Shown here one piece after another: positions 45,518-54,808 of a stretch of 64,000 bases of DNA. The notes under the pieces are model-generated. The model saw nothing but the letters and a program-made list of their open reading frames with translations. It ran no database searches and was not told the origin of the DNA. Position 1 is the stretch's first letter; the number at the start of each line of letters is the position of its first letter. The position numbers and the translations under genes were made by a program. Source of the stretch: Lawsonella clevelandensis (lineage in GTDB: Bacteria; Actinomycetota; Actinomycetes; Mycobacteriales; Mycobacteriaceae); contig NZ_CP009312.1 in NCBI RefSeq assembly GCF_001293125.1, positions 1,525,447 to 1,589,446 on the forward strand, in the 5' to 3' direction.

Positions 45518-45949
45518 ATGTCGCCCCGGGCAGGAAACTACTCTTGTGAGCTAGAAATCCGGTGGAGTGACTTCGATCAATTAGGCGAAGTCACCGACTC
45601 CACCTACATTGAGCTTGCCCGTGAAGCGCGTCTCCGCTTTGTCAAGGACACGTGGATTCGGCGGGGCTTCACTGCACCGCCGATGGTGGTACGCCACCTT
45701 GAAGTGGACTACCTCAAGCCACTCCTCTTCGGCAGGGAGAAAGTCAAAGTTGAGTTGACGGTGCAAGCCGTCACGGCCAGCAGCTACACACTCCGGCACG
45801 AGTTGCGTGACGAGCGTGGTGACGTCGTCGCCGTGGTGGACAGTGTACTGGTTGCCTTTGACGTCGACTCTCGACGCCAGGTGGAGCTCGAACCGGCACT
45901 CCAACTTATGCTCACCGAGTATCAAGCCGCTGCTGACGGTGAGCAGTGA
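45518..45949 (+). CDS. acyl-CoA thioesterase (4HBT hotdog fold)
   Basis: 143 residues from ATG 45518 (SD AGAAGGGAG). The hotdog motif RWSDFDQLGEVTDSTYIELAREAR holds the catalytic-type Asp/Gly positions of the 4-hydroxybenzoyl-CoA thioesterase group; FVKDTWIRRG and HLEVDYLKPL follow. It occupies the slot of mycobacterial Rv2475c. Its stop overlaps the next gene's GTG by 4 bases (GTGA), so a housekeeping gene is coupled to a methyltransferase. Confidence 0.85.
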   Translation: MSPRAGNYSCELEIRWSDFDQLGEVTDSTYIELAREARLRFVKDTWIRRGFTAPPMVVRHLEVDYLKPLLFGREKVKVELTVQAVTASSYTLRHELRDERGDVVAVVDSVLVAFDVDSRRQVELEPALQLMLTEYQAAADGEQ

Positions 45950-47322
45950 CCGTCCAACACTTCGAAAACCCCACGCTGAACTGGGATAACCGGGAAGAAC
46001 TTATTGTTGCTGGGCACACGCACTACCATGCGGTTGCTTCTGACGCCTGCCTCCCCGACGTAGCCCTTACACCGTTCCAATACGGCCCAGTCGCAGCGGT
46101 GGAAGCGACCACCGCGGCGGGAATCGGTGCGGAAACGTCCACGGCAGGCAGTCCTGCTGAGGCAGCGCTTGTAGCCCACGACACTCTCGACAATCTCCTC
46201 ACCGCCCTCGATGCCGGCGACGATACCCCAGATATGGTGGTCTGCGGTGACGCCTACGACGCCATCCAACATCTCACAGCGCTTAATGGTCTCCGTGCAC
46301 CCCAACTCGTCTACATCGACCCGCCTTACAATACCGGCACCATTTTTACTGACTATAGTGACGGACTCGACCACCATCTCTGGCTGGGCATGATGCGCAC
46401 TCGCCTCACTGCGTTGCGGGATGCCCTTGCCCCGACCGGAAGTATCTGGGTCCACCTCGACGACTCTGAAATGCCTTACGCTCGTGTTCTGCTCGATGAG
46501 ATCTTCGGGCGAGAGAACTTCATTGCCCAGATTGTTGTGGAGATCAACCCCAAAGGGCGGCAGCTCGACCGCTTCTTTGCCGCCTGCCACGATTACCTCC
46601 TGGTGTACGCAAAGGACACCAGTATGGTCACCCTTGAGCCCGGGATCACCGGTTCCGTCGACCCCCAAGACTTTCCCTATGAAGATAGCCAAGGGCGCTA
46701 CCGGCTACTTCCTTTGCGCAACACCAATAAAAGGTTCAACCCCGTCACCGCACGTACCATGAGCTATCCGCTCTACGCGAACCCTGACACCGGTGCTGTG
46801 CGTAGCGCGCCCTTCACCGGTGCCAAAGAAATCATGCCCGTCTTTGGGGATTTACAGCCTGCCGTATGGCGCTGGTCTGCATCCACCGTCGCCGAGCGAT
46901 CCGACGAATTATTCGCCCGCCAGGTGCGTGGGAGAAAAGGTATCCGTCTCGACATCTTCCAGATCGACCGGATGCACCCGGGCCGCCGCAAGAAGCTCAA
47001 AACAATCTGGCCAGCAAACGAAGTTGGCTCTTCAGACTCGGCAAAACTACAGTTGCGCCGAAAGTTTGGGGATGACATTCAATTCGCCACTCCAAAACCC
47101 GAGCCTCTCCTAGAACGCATCATCAACGCTGCTACAGTGCCTGGTGACTATGTGTGGGATGTATTCGCTGGATCAGGCACCACCGGCGTCGTCGCCCACC
47201 GGCTGGGAAGGCACTTCATGATGGCAGAAAGTAACCCTAACACTGTCGCCACTCATATACGTATGCGGTTGGACGACGTTGGGGCTACACCATTCTGGCT
47301 GGCAGTCGAGCCGCGCTACTAG
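45946..47322 (+). CDS. orphan DNA methyltransferase (beta-class, Mod-like)
   Basis: 458 residues. Motif IV is DPPYNTG (125-131, adenine-N6 type) and the SAM motif I FAGSGTTG comes last (407-414): the beta-class order of type III Mod subunits. Between them are SIWVHLDDSE and PKGRQLDRFF, also seen in Mod enzymes. At 458 residues it is shorter than a full Mod (about 600), and no Res restriction gene is nearby. The first about 95 residues, Ala/Thr-rich, are unusual. Probably a solitary epigenetic methylase; the target is unknown. Confidence 0.85.
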   Translation: MTVQHFENPTLNWDNREELIVAGHTHYHAVASDACLPDVALTPFQYGPVAAVEATTAAGIGAETSTAGSPAEAALVAHDTLDNLLTALDAGDDTPDMVVCGDAYDAIQHLTALNGLRAPQLVYIDPPYNTGTIFTDYSDGLDHHLWLGMMRTRLTALRDALAPTGSIWVHLDDSEMPYARVLLDEIFGRENFIAQIVVEINPKGRQLDRFFAACHDYLLVYAKDTSMVTLEPGITGSVDPQDFPYEDSQGRYRLLPLRNTNKRFNPVTARTMSYPLYANPDTGAVRSAPFTGAKEIMPVFGDLQPAVWRWSASTVAERSDELFARQVRGRKGIRLDIFQIDRMHPGRRKKLKTIWPANEVGSSDSAKLQLRRKFGDDIQFATPKPEPLLERIINAATVPGDYVWDVFAGSGTTGVVAHRLGRHFMMAESNPNTVATHIRMRLDDVGATPFWLAVEPRY

Positions 47323-47351
47323 GGCCACGACGGCCCAGTAACCGTAGCCCG

Positions 47352-50192
47352 CTAATCTCCACTGTTGTCGCTTAGAGAACTGTCCAGCGCACGCCCCTGC
47401 TGGGCTCGAGACAGGTCAAAAAGCCCCTCACGTAGGAAACGCTGAGCACCACTCGGCAATGTCGTTGAGCTCTCCAACAGTTCTTCTATCAGCTGGCTCA
47501 CCTCCGCGGGAGCACCCCACAACGGGAAGGCCCGCTCCGTCACCGTGGCAGCCACCTCGCCGCCACGCTTCTCCCATAGCCGCGCCAGATCAGCCGGGTA
47601 CCGCTGCGCGAAGGGAGCTACCAACGCATCCTGGCCAGCCCATGCGAAACCATCCAAGAGCGCCACCACGGACCAGTTGCCCGCCAGCTCGCCTTCCACC
47701 GCAAAAAGCTTCTCCCACACGGCAGCCTTATTGTCCGCAGTGGGCAGCGCAGCCCCCGCAGTCAGTGCCCGGCGCACACCCATACTGGTGTTGTCGGCGC
47801 GTAGTGCCGCATCCACATCGTCTTGTGTCACAGCCCCATGGGCAGCCAGTGCCGTCAGCACAGTCCACCGCAGGTCGGTATCCAACTCTAAACCTTCAAT
47901 GTCTGCAGGGGTCAGTGAGTCCGCTTTCCACACTTCGTACAGCAGCGCCACTTGATCCTTGTGTAGCTTGCACTGGCAGAAAGTGGTGAAAGCGATCAGC
48001 TGCTGGTCGGCGCCAAACTGTGGATTCTGGGCGATGGTGAGAAGAACATCGCTCAAAAGTGCCCACCCTTCGGCCTCTGCCCAGGCAGGATCGGTGAAGT
48101 ACCGCAGTACCTGCACTGCCCGGGCCATCAGGTGCTCCGCTACCGGAAGTTCAGACTCCGCCTCGATTGCCCGCGCAATAACCTCCACCAGGGTGGATCC
48201 AGGTAGGGTGGCGTGCATTGTCATCTCCTCCAACACACCCCAGCAGAGGGCGCGAGCGAGCGGGTCCACGATGTCTTCGACGCGCTCGATGACGGTTTCT
48301 ACGCTCTGTGCATCCAGTTCGATCTGGCAGTAGGTGAGGTCCTCGTCGTTGGGGAGGAGGAGCGCTCCTTGTGGGAGGTTCCGCAGGTCCGTGACGGTGG
48401 TCGACTCATCGTCGAGGTCCACTTCGGTGTAGTGGGTACGCACGAGTTCGCCCGCCTCATCTACAGTGAGCGAAGCGTCTGCACTGGTGTGCGCACCGCC
48501 TTCCACGATCCCGTCGCTAGCCGCTGGGGCTACCGAGTAGATGCCCACGCCGACGCGGTGGGGACGTAGTTCGCCGGCGCCCGGTGCAGCGCCACTTTGG
48601 TGGAGAGTGACGGAGCTGTAACGGGCGGACTGGTCACCCACAGTGGCGTCGACGTCAGCGAGATCCTGTCCTTCGGCCGTGGTGGTGATGTCAAAGTCGA
48701 GCGAGAGGGTGTTGCGCCCGGTGGTGGTGAGCCAGGCTTCTGCCCACGCATGAAAGTCCTTGTCGCAGTAGCGGCTGACCGCATCGAGGAGATCTTGGAA
48801 CGTTGCGTTGCTGTAGGAGTGGGCGCGGAGATAGTCTCGCAGACCCTTGAGGAAGGGATCTAGGCCGGCGTAGGCCACGAGCTGTTTGAGGACGGCACAG
48901 CCTTTCGCGTAGGTGATGCCATCGAAGTTGGCGTCCAGCTCTTCCAGATTCTCCATGCTGGCTGCAATGGGGTGGGTGGAAGGGAGGTCGTCTTGCCGGT
49001 AGGCCCAATTTTTCTGGGTTGAGGCGAAGGTGGTCCAGGCGGTTTGGTAGTTGGTGGAGCCGAGTTGGGCCATGACGCTCGCCCAGCTGGCGAAGGATTC
49101 GTTCAGCCAGAGGTCATTCCACCACTGCATGGTGACGAGGTTGCCGAACCACATGTGTGCCATTTCGTGCAGGACGGTATCGGCGCGTCGCTCGTATTTC
49201 CAGGCGGTGGCGTGGGAGCGGAAAACGTAGTCTTCGCGGTAGGTGACGCAACCGACGTTTTCCATGGCGCCGGCGTTGAAGTCGGGGACGAAAACCTGGT
49301 CGTAGGAGCCGGTGAAGGGGTAGAGGATGCCGAAAGTGCGGTGGTAGTAGTCGAAGCCGCCTTTGGTGAGGGTGAAGATGTTGCCCGGGTCGAAGTAGGG
49401 GGCGAGGGTTTCGCGGCAGTAAAGGTTGAGAGGAATGGTGAGGGTAGTGCCGTCCTCCTCGGTCCACTGGTAGGTGTCGCTCCATTGGTGGTAGGGGCCG
49501 GCACAGAGGGCAAAGAGGTAGGGGCAGAGGGGGTTGGTGGGCTGGAAGTGGTGGGTGCTGGCTTTTTCTTCGCCGAAGATGGGGGAGGTGGCGGTAGTGG
49601 AGCTGTCGATGCTGCTATTGCTGATGATGTGCCAGCTGGTGGGTGCCGTCACTGTGAGGTCGATGGGTGCTTTGAGGTCGGGCTGGTCGAAGCAGGCGAA
49701 GACGCGTTTGGAGTCGGCGGGTTCGCATTGGCTGTAGAGGTAGACGGTGCCGTCTGCGGCGTCGACGGAGCGGTGGAGGCCTTCACCTGTGGTGGAGTAG
49801 CGGCACCAGGCGTCGATGACAATGGTGTTGTGGTCGGCGAGGGAGGGGAGGGCTAGACCGTTTTCGCCGGTTTCTCCGGTAGTGGAAAGAGTGGTGTTGT
49901 AGGCGTGCACGTCGAGGGGGTCGCCATTGAGGGTGGCGGAGAGAAGGTGTGCGTCGCGTAGGTCGAGGAAGGTGGAGTAGCCGGGAGTGGGGCAGTCGAG
50001 TTGAATGGTGGTGTGGGAGCGGAAGTGAGTGAGGGGGGAGATCCCGGATGGGGCGTCTGGGAGTGTGTAGTTTTCTGCAGTGTTGGGGTGGGTGGTGGGT
50101 TGGGTGACGTCAAGGTGGATGGTGTAGGAGGTGACGGTGAGGTGTGCGGCGCGGTCGGCGGCGGTTTCTCGGGTCAGGTTGAATGACGTCAC
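47352..50192 (-). CDS. pepN: aminopeptidase N (M1 metallopeptidase)
   Basis: Cytoplasmic zinc aminopeptidase of 946 residues. GTG 50192 is chosen (SD GAGGAGC); SFNLTRETAADRAAHLTV then aligns with the usual start. Exopeptidase motif GAMEN (about 308-312), zinc site HEMAHMWFGNLV with downstream NESFASW (His342, His346 and Glu), and a long helical ERAP1-like C-terminus. In relatives it is followed by the Rv2466c-like gene; here a four-gene operon lies between them. Confidence 0.94.
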   Translation of the reverse strand: MTSFNLTRETAADRAAHLTVTSYTIHLDVTQPTTHPNTAENYTLPDAPSGISPLTHFRSHTTIQLDCPTPGYSTFLDLRDAHLLSATLNGDPLDVHAYNTTLSTTGETGENGLALPSLADHNTIVIDAWCRYSTTGEGLHRSVDAADGTVYLYSQCEPADSKRVFACFDQPDLKAPIDLTVTAPTSWHIISNSSIDSSTTATSPIFGEEKASTHHFQPTNPLCPYLFALCAGPYHQWSDTYQWTEEDGTTLTIPLNLYCRETLAPYFDPGNIFTLTKGGFDYYHRTFGILYPFTGSYDQVFVPDFNAGAMENVGCVTYREDYVFRSHATAWKYERRADTVLHEMAHMWFGNLVTMQWWNDLWLNESFASWASVMAQLGSTNYQTAWTTFASTQKNWAYRQDDLPSTHPIAASMENLEELDANFDGITYAKGCAVLKQLVAYAGLDPFLKGLRDYLRAHSYSNATFQDLLDAVSRYCDKDFHAWAEAWLTTTGRNTLSLDFDITTTAEGQDLADVDATVGDQSARYSSVTLHQSGAAPGAGELRPHRVGVGIYSVAPAASDGIVEGGAHTSADASLTVDEAGELVRTHYTEVDLDDESTTVTDLRNLPQGALLLPNDEDLTYCQIELDAQSVETVIERVEDIVDPLARALCWGVLEEMTMHATLPGSTLVEVIARAIEAESELPVAEHLMARAVQVLRYFTDPAWAEAEGWALLSDVLLTIAQNPQFGADQQLIAFTTFCQCKLHKDQVALLYEVWKADSLTPADIEGLELDTDLRWTVLTALAAHGAVTQDDVDAALRADNTSMGVRRALTAGAALPTADNKAAVWEKLFAVEGELAGNWSVVALLDGFAWAGQDALVAPFAQRYPADLARLWEKRGGEVAATVTERAFPLWGAPAEVSQLIEELLESSTTLPSGAQRFLREGLFDLSRAQQGRALDSSLSDNSGD

Positions 50193-50671
50193 GGAGTAGC
50201 TCCTCAGTGGGTGAGTGGTGGGCTTCTGTGACGGTTTCAGAGACACTTTTGTGTGATCGTCACAGATGCGTTTTAGGGTGTTTTTAGTTAATAGGGGGCG
50301 AACCTAAGAAAAGCGATAAACTGGTAGCTTAATCGCTTTAGTTGAGACTCTAGTTGTTCATTCCCGCAATGTCAGTAGGGGGTTACGAAGCCCTTGTTGT
50401 AGCGGAAACACTCGGCAACATTTGATAATGCAACATAGGCCTTGAGCTGGGTGTTTCCACTTCTTTTCAAGAACAGTGAGCTAGCGTATCCAGATCCAAA
50501 AAATTTGCCCAAGCCCTCGGTAGCCTAGGAGTCAGCTCCAATTAGTTTAATTGTGCGATCGGACGGGCATTCTCGTTTTTGTGAGTGGGAATCCTTCGTT
50601 AGCGAGGGAGGATCCGCGGAGCCCCTGCCAGTCTGTGTTGCGCTTATCAACTCCTCGGAAGGAGATGTCAC
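50193..50671. other. divergent intergenic region, pepN / transketolase operon
   Basis: 479 bases without a gene, AT-richer than average, holding both promoters. An 8-base inverted repeat AAAGCGAT...ATCGCTTT is at 50310-50339. I see nothing else with confidence. Confidence 0.5.
50310..50339. promoter_or_regulatory. AAAGCGAT inverted repeat, possible operator
   Basis: AAAGCGAT (50310-50317) and ATCGCTTT (50332-50339) with a 14-base AT-rich spacer, in the divergent region. It fits a dimeric repressor site or a weak hairpin. Confidence 0.45.
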
Positions 50672-51535
50672 ATGGCGTTGGATCAAGCCGAATGGAAGCG
50701 GCTCGAAGACAAGGCCTCCGAGCTCAGGAAGCTTACCCTTCAGACGGTTATCTGGGCAGGGTCTGGTCACATCGGTGGTTCGCTCTCGGCAACGGACGTC
50801 TTGACGGTTCTTTACTACAACGAGATGAATTTCGATGGTAAGAAACTAGACGACCCGGACCGCGACCGCTTCGTGCTGTCGAAGGGCCACATCGGCGTTG
50901 GTTTCGCCCCTGTTCTTGCTGACAAGGGCTGCTTCCCCAAGGAATGGCTGGAAGAGTACAACCACACCGAGTCCCCGCTGGGTATGCACCCCTGTTCACA
51001 CATGGTGCCCGGCGTCGAAATCTCCACCGGTTCGCTCGGCCACGGCCTGCCGATCGCCGTGGGCATGGCCCTCGGCGCCAAGCTGCTGGGCAAGGAATGG
51101 CGTACCTACACCCTGCTGGGTGACGGTGAATCGGACGAAGGCTCGAACTGGGAAGCTGCTATGGCCGGCGCCAAGTTCAAGCTGGACAACTTGGTCGCCA
51201 TCATTGACCGCAACAAACTGATGATGGATGGCCCGACCGAGGACATCATGCCGCTGGAGAGCTTCGGCGACAAGTGGCGCGCCTTCGGGTGGGAGGTCAT
51301 CGAAATTAACGGCAATAGCATTCCCGAGATCGTCGACGCCTTCGCCAAGGCTCGCGAAGTCAAGGGGAAGCCTACTGCCATCATTGCCAACACCACCAAG
51401 GGTTGCGGCATTGACTTCATCGCTGGTGACTACAAGTGGCACTACGGTGCATTCGCGTCGGATCTGGCAGATAAAGCATTCGATAGCCTAGACCGCTACC
51501 ACGAGCAGCGGCTTGCAGCAGTGAAGGGAGCCTAA
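50672..51535 (+). CDS. transketolase-like enzyme, N-terminal (TPP-binding) subunit
   Basis: 287 residues equal to the first domain of transketolase. They include GHIGGSLSATDVL, SKGHIGVGFAPVLADKG, ISTGSLGHGLPIAVGMALGA, and the TPP/Mg2+ motif GDGESDEGSNWEAAM ending in IDRNKLM. Two-subunit transketolases occur in archaea, Coriobacteria and some catabolic operons (apulose or sulfo-sugar routes); a one-chain Tkt is the rule in Mycobacteriales. SD GGAAGGAG. The C-terminal subunit follows after 4 bases. Substrate may not be the pentose-phosphate pair. Confidence 0.88.
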   Translation: MALDQAEWKRLEDKASELRKLTLQTVIWAGSGHIGGSLSATDVLTVLYYNEMNFDGKKLDDPDRDRFVLSKGHIGVGFAPVLADKGCFPKEWLEEYNHTESPLGMHPCSHMVPGVEISTGSLGHGLPIAVGMALGAKLLGKEWRTYTLLGDGESDEGSNWEAAMAGAKFKLDNLVAIIDRNKLMMDGPTEDIMPLESFGDKWRAFGWEVIEINGNSIPEIVDAFAKAREVKGKPTAIIANTTKGCGIDFIAGDYKWHYGAFASDLADKAFDSLDRYHEQRLAAVKGA

Positions 51536-51539
51536 CGCA

Positions 51540-52547
51540 ATGGCTGGTATGACTTATACGGCACAGGCCCAGGTTGACCTGTCCACCGCCGAAATTTACG
51601 GCCGCGTTCTCACCGAACTTGCTGCCGAGCATGAGGATATTGTTGGCCTCTCCGCCGACCTCGCCAAGTCCACCAAGATTGGTCTGCTGGGTGACAAGTT
51701 CCCCGAGCGTTTCTTCAACGTTGGTATTGCTGAGCAGGACATGATGGGCATTGCTGCCGGTCTTGCCGCTGCCGGTTTCACTCCGTTCGTGTCTACCTTC
51801 GCCGCCTTCGCCTCTATGCGCGCATGCGAGCAGGTCCGCACGGACATCTGCTACAACAAGAAGAACGTTAAGATCATCGCCACCCACACTGGCACTTCCT
51901 TCGGCCAGGCCGGTACGACCCACCACTGCACCGAGGACATCGCCATCATGCGCTCCTTCGCAGGCATGGTCGTCCTTAACCCTGCTGATGGTATGTCCAC
52001 CGCCCAGGCTGTGGAAGCTGCCTACGAGCACGACGGCCCCGTCTACATTCGTATCAACCGCGGCTTCGACCAGGTTGTGTACGAGGAGCCCGTTGAGAAC
52101 TTCCGTATCGGTGGTTCCAACACGCTCCGTGAAGGCACTGACCTCACCATCATTGCCTGCGGCGCTGGCGTATGGCGTGCCGTCCAGGCTGCCGACTTCC
52201 TGAAGAACGAGGACGGCCTGTCTGTCCGCGTGATCGACCTGTACTCCTTGAAACCGCTCGACGAAGAGGCTATCAAGGCTGCTGTGAGTGAGACCCGCCG
52301 CATCGTTACTGTGGAAGACCACAACATCATTGGTGGTATGGGCTCCGCAGTTGCCGATGTCGCCGCCACCGCCGGCAAGGGCTTCACCTTCAAGAAGCTG
52401 GGTGTTCCGGACTGCTGGTCCATCATCGGCCAGCCGGAAGACCTGATGTCCTACTACGGCTTTGACGAGAACGGCATCATCGAAACCGTTCGCGAACTCA
52501 TGAAGATTGAGGTCGAAGAGGACGACGACTGGGATGATGAGGTCTAA
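51540..52547 (+). CDS. transketolase-like enzyme, C-terminal (pyrimidine-binding) subunit
   Basis: 335 residues covering the PYR and C-terminal domains. NVGIAEQDMMGIAAGLA holds the Glu that activates TPP, followed by STFAAFASMRACEQVRTD, then the transketolase C-domain with ARxIDLYSLKPLDEEAI-like segment. Its own SD (GGGAG) and ATG show it is a separate subunit and not a frameshift of one long gene. It pairs with the preceding gene to form the active alpha2beta2 enzyme. Confidence 0.88.
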   Translation: MAGMTYTAQAQVDLSTAEIYGRVLTELAAEHEDIVGLSADLAKSTKIGLLGDKFPERFFNVGIAEQDMMGIAAGLAAAGFTPFVSTFAAFASMRACEQVRTDICYNKKNVKIIATHTGTSFGQAGTTHHCTEDIAIMRSFAGMVVLNPADGMSTAQAVEAAYEHDGPVYIRINRGFDQVVYEEPVENFRIGGSNTLREGTDLTIIACGAGVWRAVQAADFLKNEDGLSVRVIDLYSLKPLDEEAIKAAVSETRRIVTVEDHNIIGGMGSAVADVAATAGKGFTFKKLGVPDCWSIIGQPEDLMSYYGFDENGIIETVRELMKIEVEEDDDWDDEV

Positions 52548-52549
52548 GA

Positions 52550-53362
52550 ATGAGCGATGCTGACAAGACTCGGTATTCAACGATCGTCTTCCTGAAGGCT
52601 GTTCTGCCTACTCTGAAGCCGCTCGTTGAAGGTAAGCCGGGCCTGACCAAGCTCTGGGGGAGTACCAACGGTACTGTCCAGATCAGCGCTTGCGCTCCGG
52701 ATGGCGAATTCAATGTGAATGGTGTGCAGAAGGACGCCATGCACTTTGAAATCACCGATGGAGCTCTGCAGCCCCGCTTGTCCGCCACCGACTATCCCGA
52801 CTTTGAAATCGAGTTCAAGAGCCGTGAAGATCTCGTCACCTTCTTCACCGGTGGACTCGCCCTTCCCAAGTTCCGCGGAGCTCTGAAGAAGCCCGGACTG
52901 CTGGTGAAGACGATTGGCACGCTGCTCGTCCTCTCCAAGCTGATGGGTGCCACTGAGCCCCCGGAGGATCCGGACGAAGCTGCACTTCTCACCAAGCTGA
53001 TGTTCTACTTGCTGACCACGGGTATTTCCCAGCTCAACAAGGCCGGACATCCGAAGTTCAAGAAGTGGGCCAAGAAGCAGCCTGACCGTGTGTACCAGCT
53101 GTCAGTGCAGGGTAAGCCTGACTTGGCCGCCTACGTGCGCGTCAAGGGTGGCCGTACCCGTGCATCCCGCGGCTACTACAAGCGTTCTCGCCCGTTCTTC
53201 GAACTGTCCTTCGACTCCGTCCCGAGTGCCCTTGGCACCCTACTGGAGATCGACGACATGCTTGAGGCCACCACTGCTGGACGTATTCTCATGTTCGGTG
53301 CCCCCGAGTATGGTGCAGACTTCGGCGATCTTCTTCTCACCATCGGAGGTTACGCAAAGTGA
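52550..53362 (+). CDS. SCP2-like lipid/sterol-binding domain protein
   Basis: 270 residues, soluble, Lys-rich. The segment DYPDFEIEFKSREDLVTFF then GGLALPKFRGALKKPG has the pattern of the SCP-2 hydrophobic-ligand fold. A second half (SALGTLLEIDDML to the end) looks like a diverged repeat or dimerisation lobe. No catalytic motif is seen. It starts 2 bases after the transketolase subunit stop and overlaps the VOC gene by 4, so all are made together. Family assignment by eye; role perhaps substrate binding. Confidence 0.6.
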   Translation: MSDADKTRYSTIVFLKAVLPTLKPLVEGKPGLTKLWGSTNGTVQISACAPDGEFNVNGVQKDAMHFEITDGALQPRLSATDYPDFEIEFKSREDLVTFFTGGLALPKFRGALKKPGLLVKTIGTLLVLSKLMGATEPPEDPDEAALLTKLMFYLLTTGISQLNKAGHPKFKKWAKKQPDRVYQLSVQGKPDLAAYVRVKGGRTRASRGYYKRSRPFFELSFDSVPSALGTLLEIDDMLEATTAGRILMFGAPEYGADFGDLLLTIGGYAK

Positions 53363-53892
53363 GAATCCCATTCGTTAGCCCGAAGATTCACGGCCTCATG
53401 CACGTCGGCGTTACCGTGTCCGACTTTGAGGCAGCTGTCAAGTGGTACCACGAGAAGTTCAACTGCCTGCTCGTTTCTGAGATGGTTTTGGATAACTCGG
53501 TCCTGGAGCCCATGTCTAACATGTATGGCGCTTCCGGCCTGAGTACCCGCCTGGGCTTCTTGCGTACTCCCGACGGTGGAGTTTTGGAGATCTTCGAATT
53601 CACTCCCAAGCAGGACAAGCAGAAGTGTGAGTGGAACCGTCCCGGTTACACCCATGCCTGCATCTCTGTTCGCGACGTACCGAAGGTTCGTGCCGAACTG
53701 GAAGCCCAGGGAGTTGAGTTTGTCACCCCGATCAATGCCACTGCCGGCACCCACTGGTGCTTCTGCAAGGACCCTGACGGCAACTTCATTGAGATCATGG
53801 ACCTCCATGGTCAGCGCCTGCTGCTGAAGTGGCTCGGCTGGACCCAGGGCCTGATCGACAAGAAGGGCAAGTACGCCTCCTACTACAAGTAA
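53359..53892 (+). CDS. VOC-superfamily (glyoxalase/dioxygenase-like) protein
   Basis: 177 residues, two beta-alpha-beta-beta-beta modules. Candidate metal ligands: His in GLMHVGVTVSDF, Glu in GVLEIFEF, His in GYTHACISVRD, Glu in GNFIEIMDLHG - the H/E-H/E pattern of glyoxalase I, epimerases and extradiol enzymes. Starts at a GTG overlapping the SCP2-like gene's TGA. Probably acts on a 2-oxo or ketose-type intermediate linked to the transketolase pair; reaction unknown. A strong terminator closes the operon. Confidence 0.85.
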   Translation: MRIPFVSPKIHGLMHVGVTVSDFEAAVKWYHEKFNCLLVSEMVLDNSVLEPMSNMYGASGLSTRLGFLRTPDGGVLEIFEFTPKQDKQKCEWNRPGYTHACISVRDVPKVRAELEAQGVEFVTPINATAGTHWCFCKDPDGNFIEIMDLHGQRLLLKWLGWTQGLIDKKGKYASYYK

Positions 53893-53918
53893 TTCCTTGT
53901 CGTAGAACGCAGAACCCT

Positions 53919-53952
53919 CACTGACCCCACCTCCTGGGAGGTGGGGTCAGTG
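53919..53952 (+). terminator. terminator of the transketolase/SCP2/VOC operon
   Basis: 14 bp stem CACTGACCCCACCT with AGGTGGGGTCAGTG, followed by CTATTTT. Confidence 0.85.
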
Positions 53953-54040
53953 CTATTTTCGGAATAAACGTATACCCCGCTGGGTTATCGTCAAGTGAAA
54001 GAGCACTGCGCTTTTTCCCCCTCAATAGAGAAAGGCCGCT

Positions 54041-54649
54041 ATGTCTGACACCCGCGTAGATTTTTGGTTCGACCCCTCCTGCCCCTGGTGCTGGCTTACC
54101 TCCCGCTGGATCCTTGAGGCAAACAAGGTTCGTGATTTCGACCTAGGCTTCCATGTGATGAGCTTGGGTGTCCTCAACGAGGGGCGCGATCTTGACCCCG
54201 CCTACCGGGAACATATCGACAAGACGTGGGGGCCCGTCCGTGTGCTGAACGCGGCAGCACAGGAACATGGGGAAGACGTCCTCGCGGATCTCTATACCGC
54301 TATTGGTTTGCGATTCCACAATGGTGGGCGTCCCCAGGACAAGGCTGCCGTTGAGGAAGCTCTAGTGGACGTTGGACTGCCCACTACCCTTATGGAGCAT
54401 TGGGACGAGACCACCTACGAGAAAGAGCTGCGGGCCTCGCACCATGCCGGCATGGATGTGCTGGGAGATAACGTGGGTGCCCCGTGTATCCATGTAAATG
54501 GTGTTGGCTTCTTCGGTCCGGTCATCAGTCGTGTTCCGAAGGGCGAGGAAGCAGGGAAGGTGTTTGACGGGGCAGTCGCGCTGGCAAACTTCCCCTACTT
54601 CTACGAACTCAAGCGATCCCGCACGGAATCCCCTGTCTTTGACGTCTAG
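54041..54649 (+). CDS. DsbA-fold mycothiol-dependent reductase (Rv2466c-like)
   Basis: 202-residue cytoplasmic thioredoxin-fold protein with a DsbA-type helical insert. Active site CPWC (Cys14/Cys17) in DPSCPWCW, and the cis-Pro region GAPCIHVNG. The CPWC motif, length and position before rpiB match mycobacterial Rv2466c, a mycothiol-dependent nitroreductase/oxidoreductase induced by oxidative stress. SD GAAAGG. Implies mycothiol as the main thiol. Confidence 0.88.
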   Translation: MSDTRVDFWFDPSCPWCWLTSRWILEANKVRDFDLGFHVMSLGVLNEGRDLDPAYREHIDKTWGPVRVLNAAAQEHGEDVLADLYTAIGLRFHNGGRPQDKAAVEEALVDVGLPTTLMEHWDETTYEKELRASHHAGMDVLGDNVGAPCIHVNGVGFFGPVISRVPKGEEAGKVFDGAVALANFPYFYELKRSRTESPVFDV

Positions 54650-54808
54650 ACGCTGCTTTTACAGGGGCGTTTACGGGGCAATGGCGTTGTAGAGGAGCGC
54701 TGAGCAACGGCATTTTTATGGTGTTGAGCGATTGCCGCACAACACTGAATTGGGGCATTTTGCTCTGATTCGGCTTTTCGTTTGCCTGGCTCCCATTAAG
54801 CTAAAGCT

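Noticed and set aside
49044-49856. 270-codon plus-strand frame opposite pepN.
   Set aside because: Val/Gly/Glu-rich shadow with no start signal.
50672-52547. The split transketolase might be a frameshifted single gene.
   Set aside because: Both halves have their own start codon and SD and the break lies at the domain border, as in known two-subunit enzymes.
51417-52580. 387-codon minus-strand frame opposite the transketolase subunit.
   Set aside because: Shadow of the real gene; its sequence tracks the complementary strand's codon bias.
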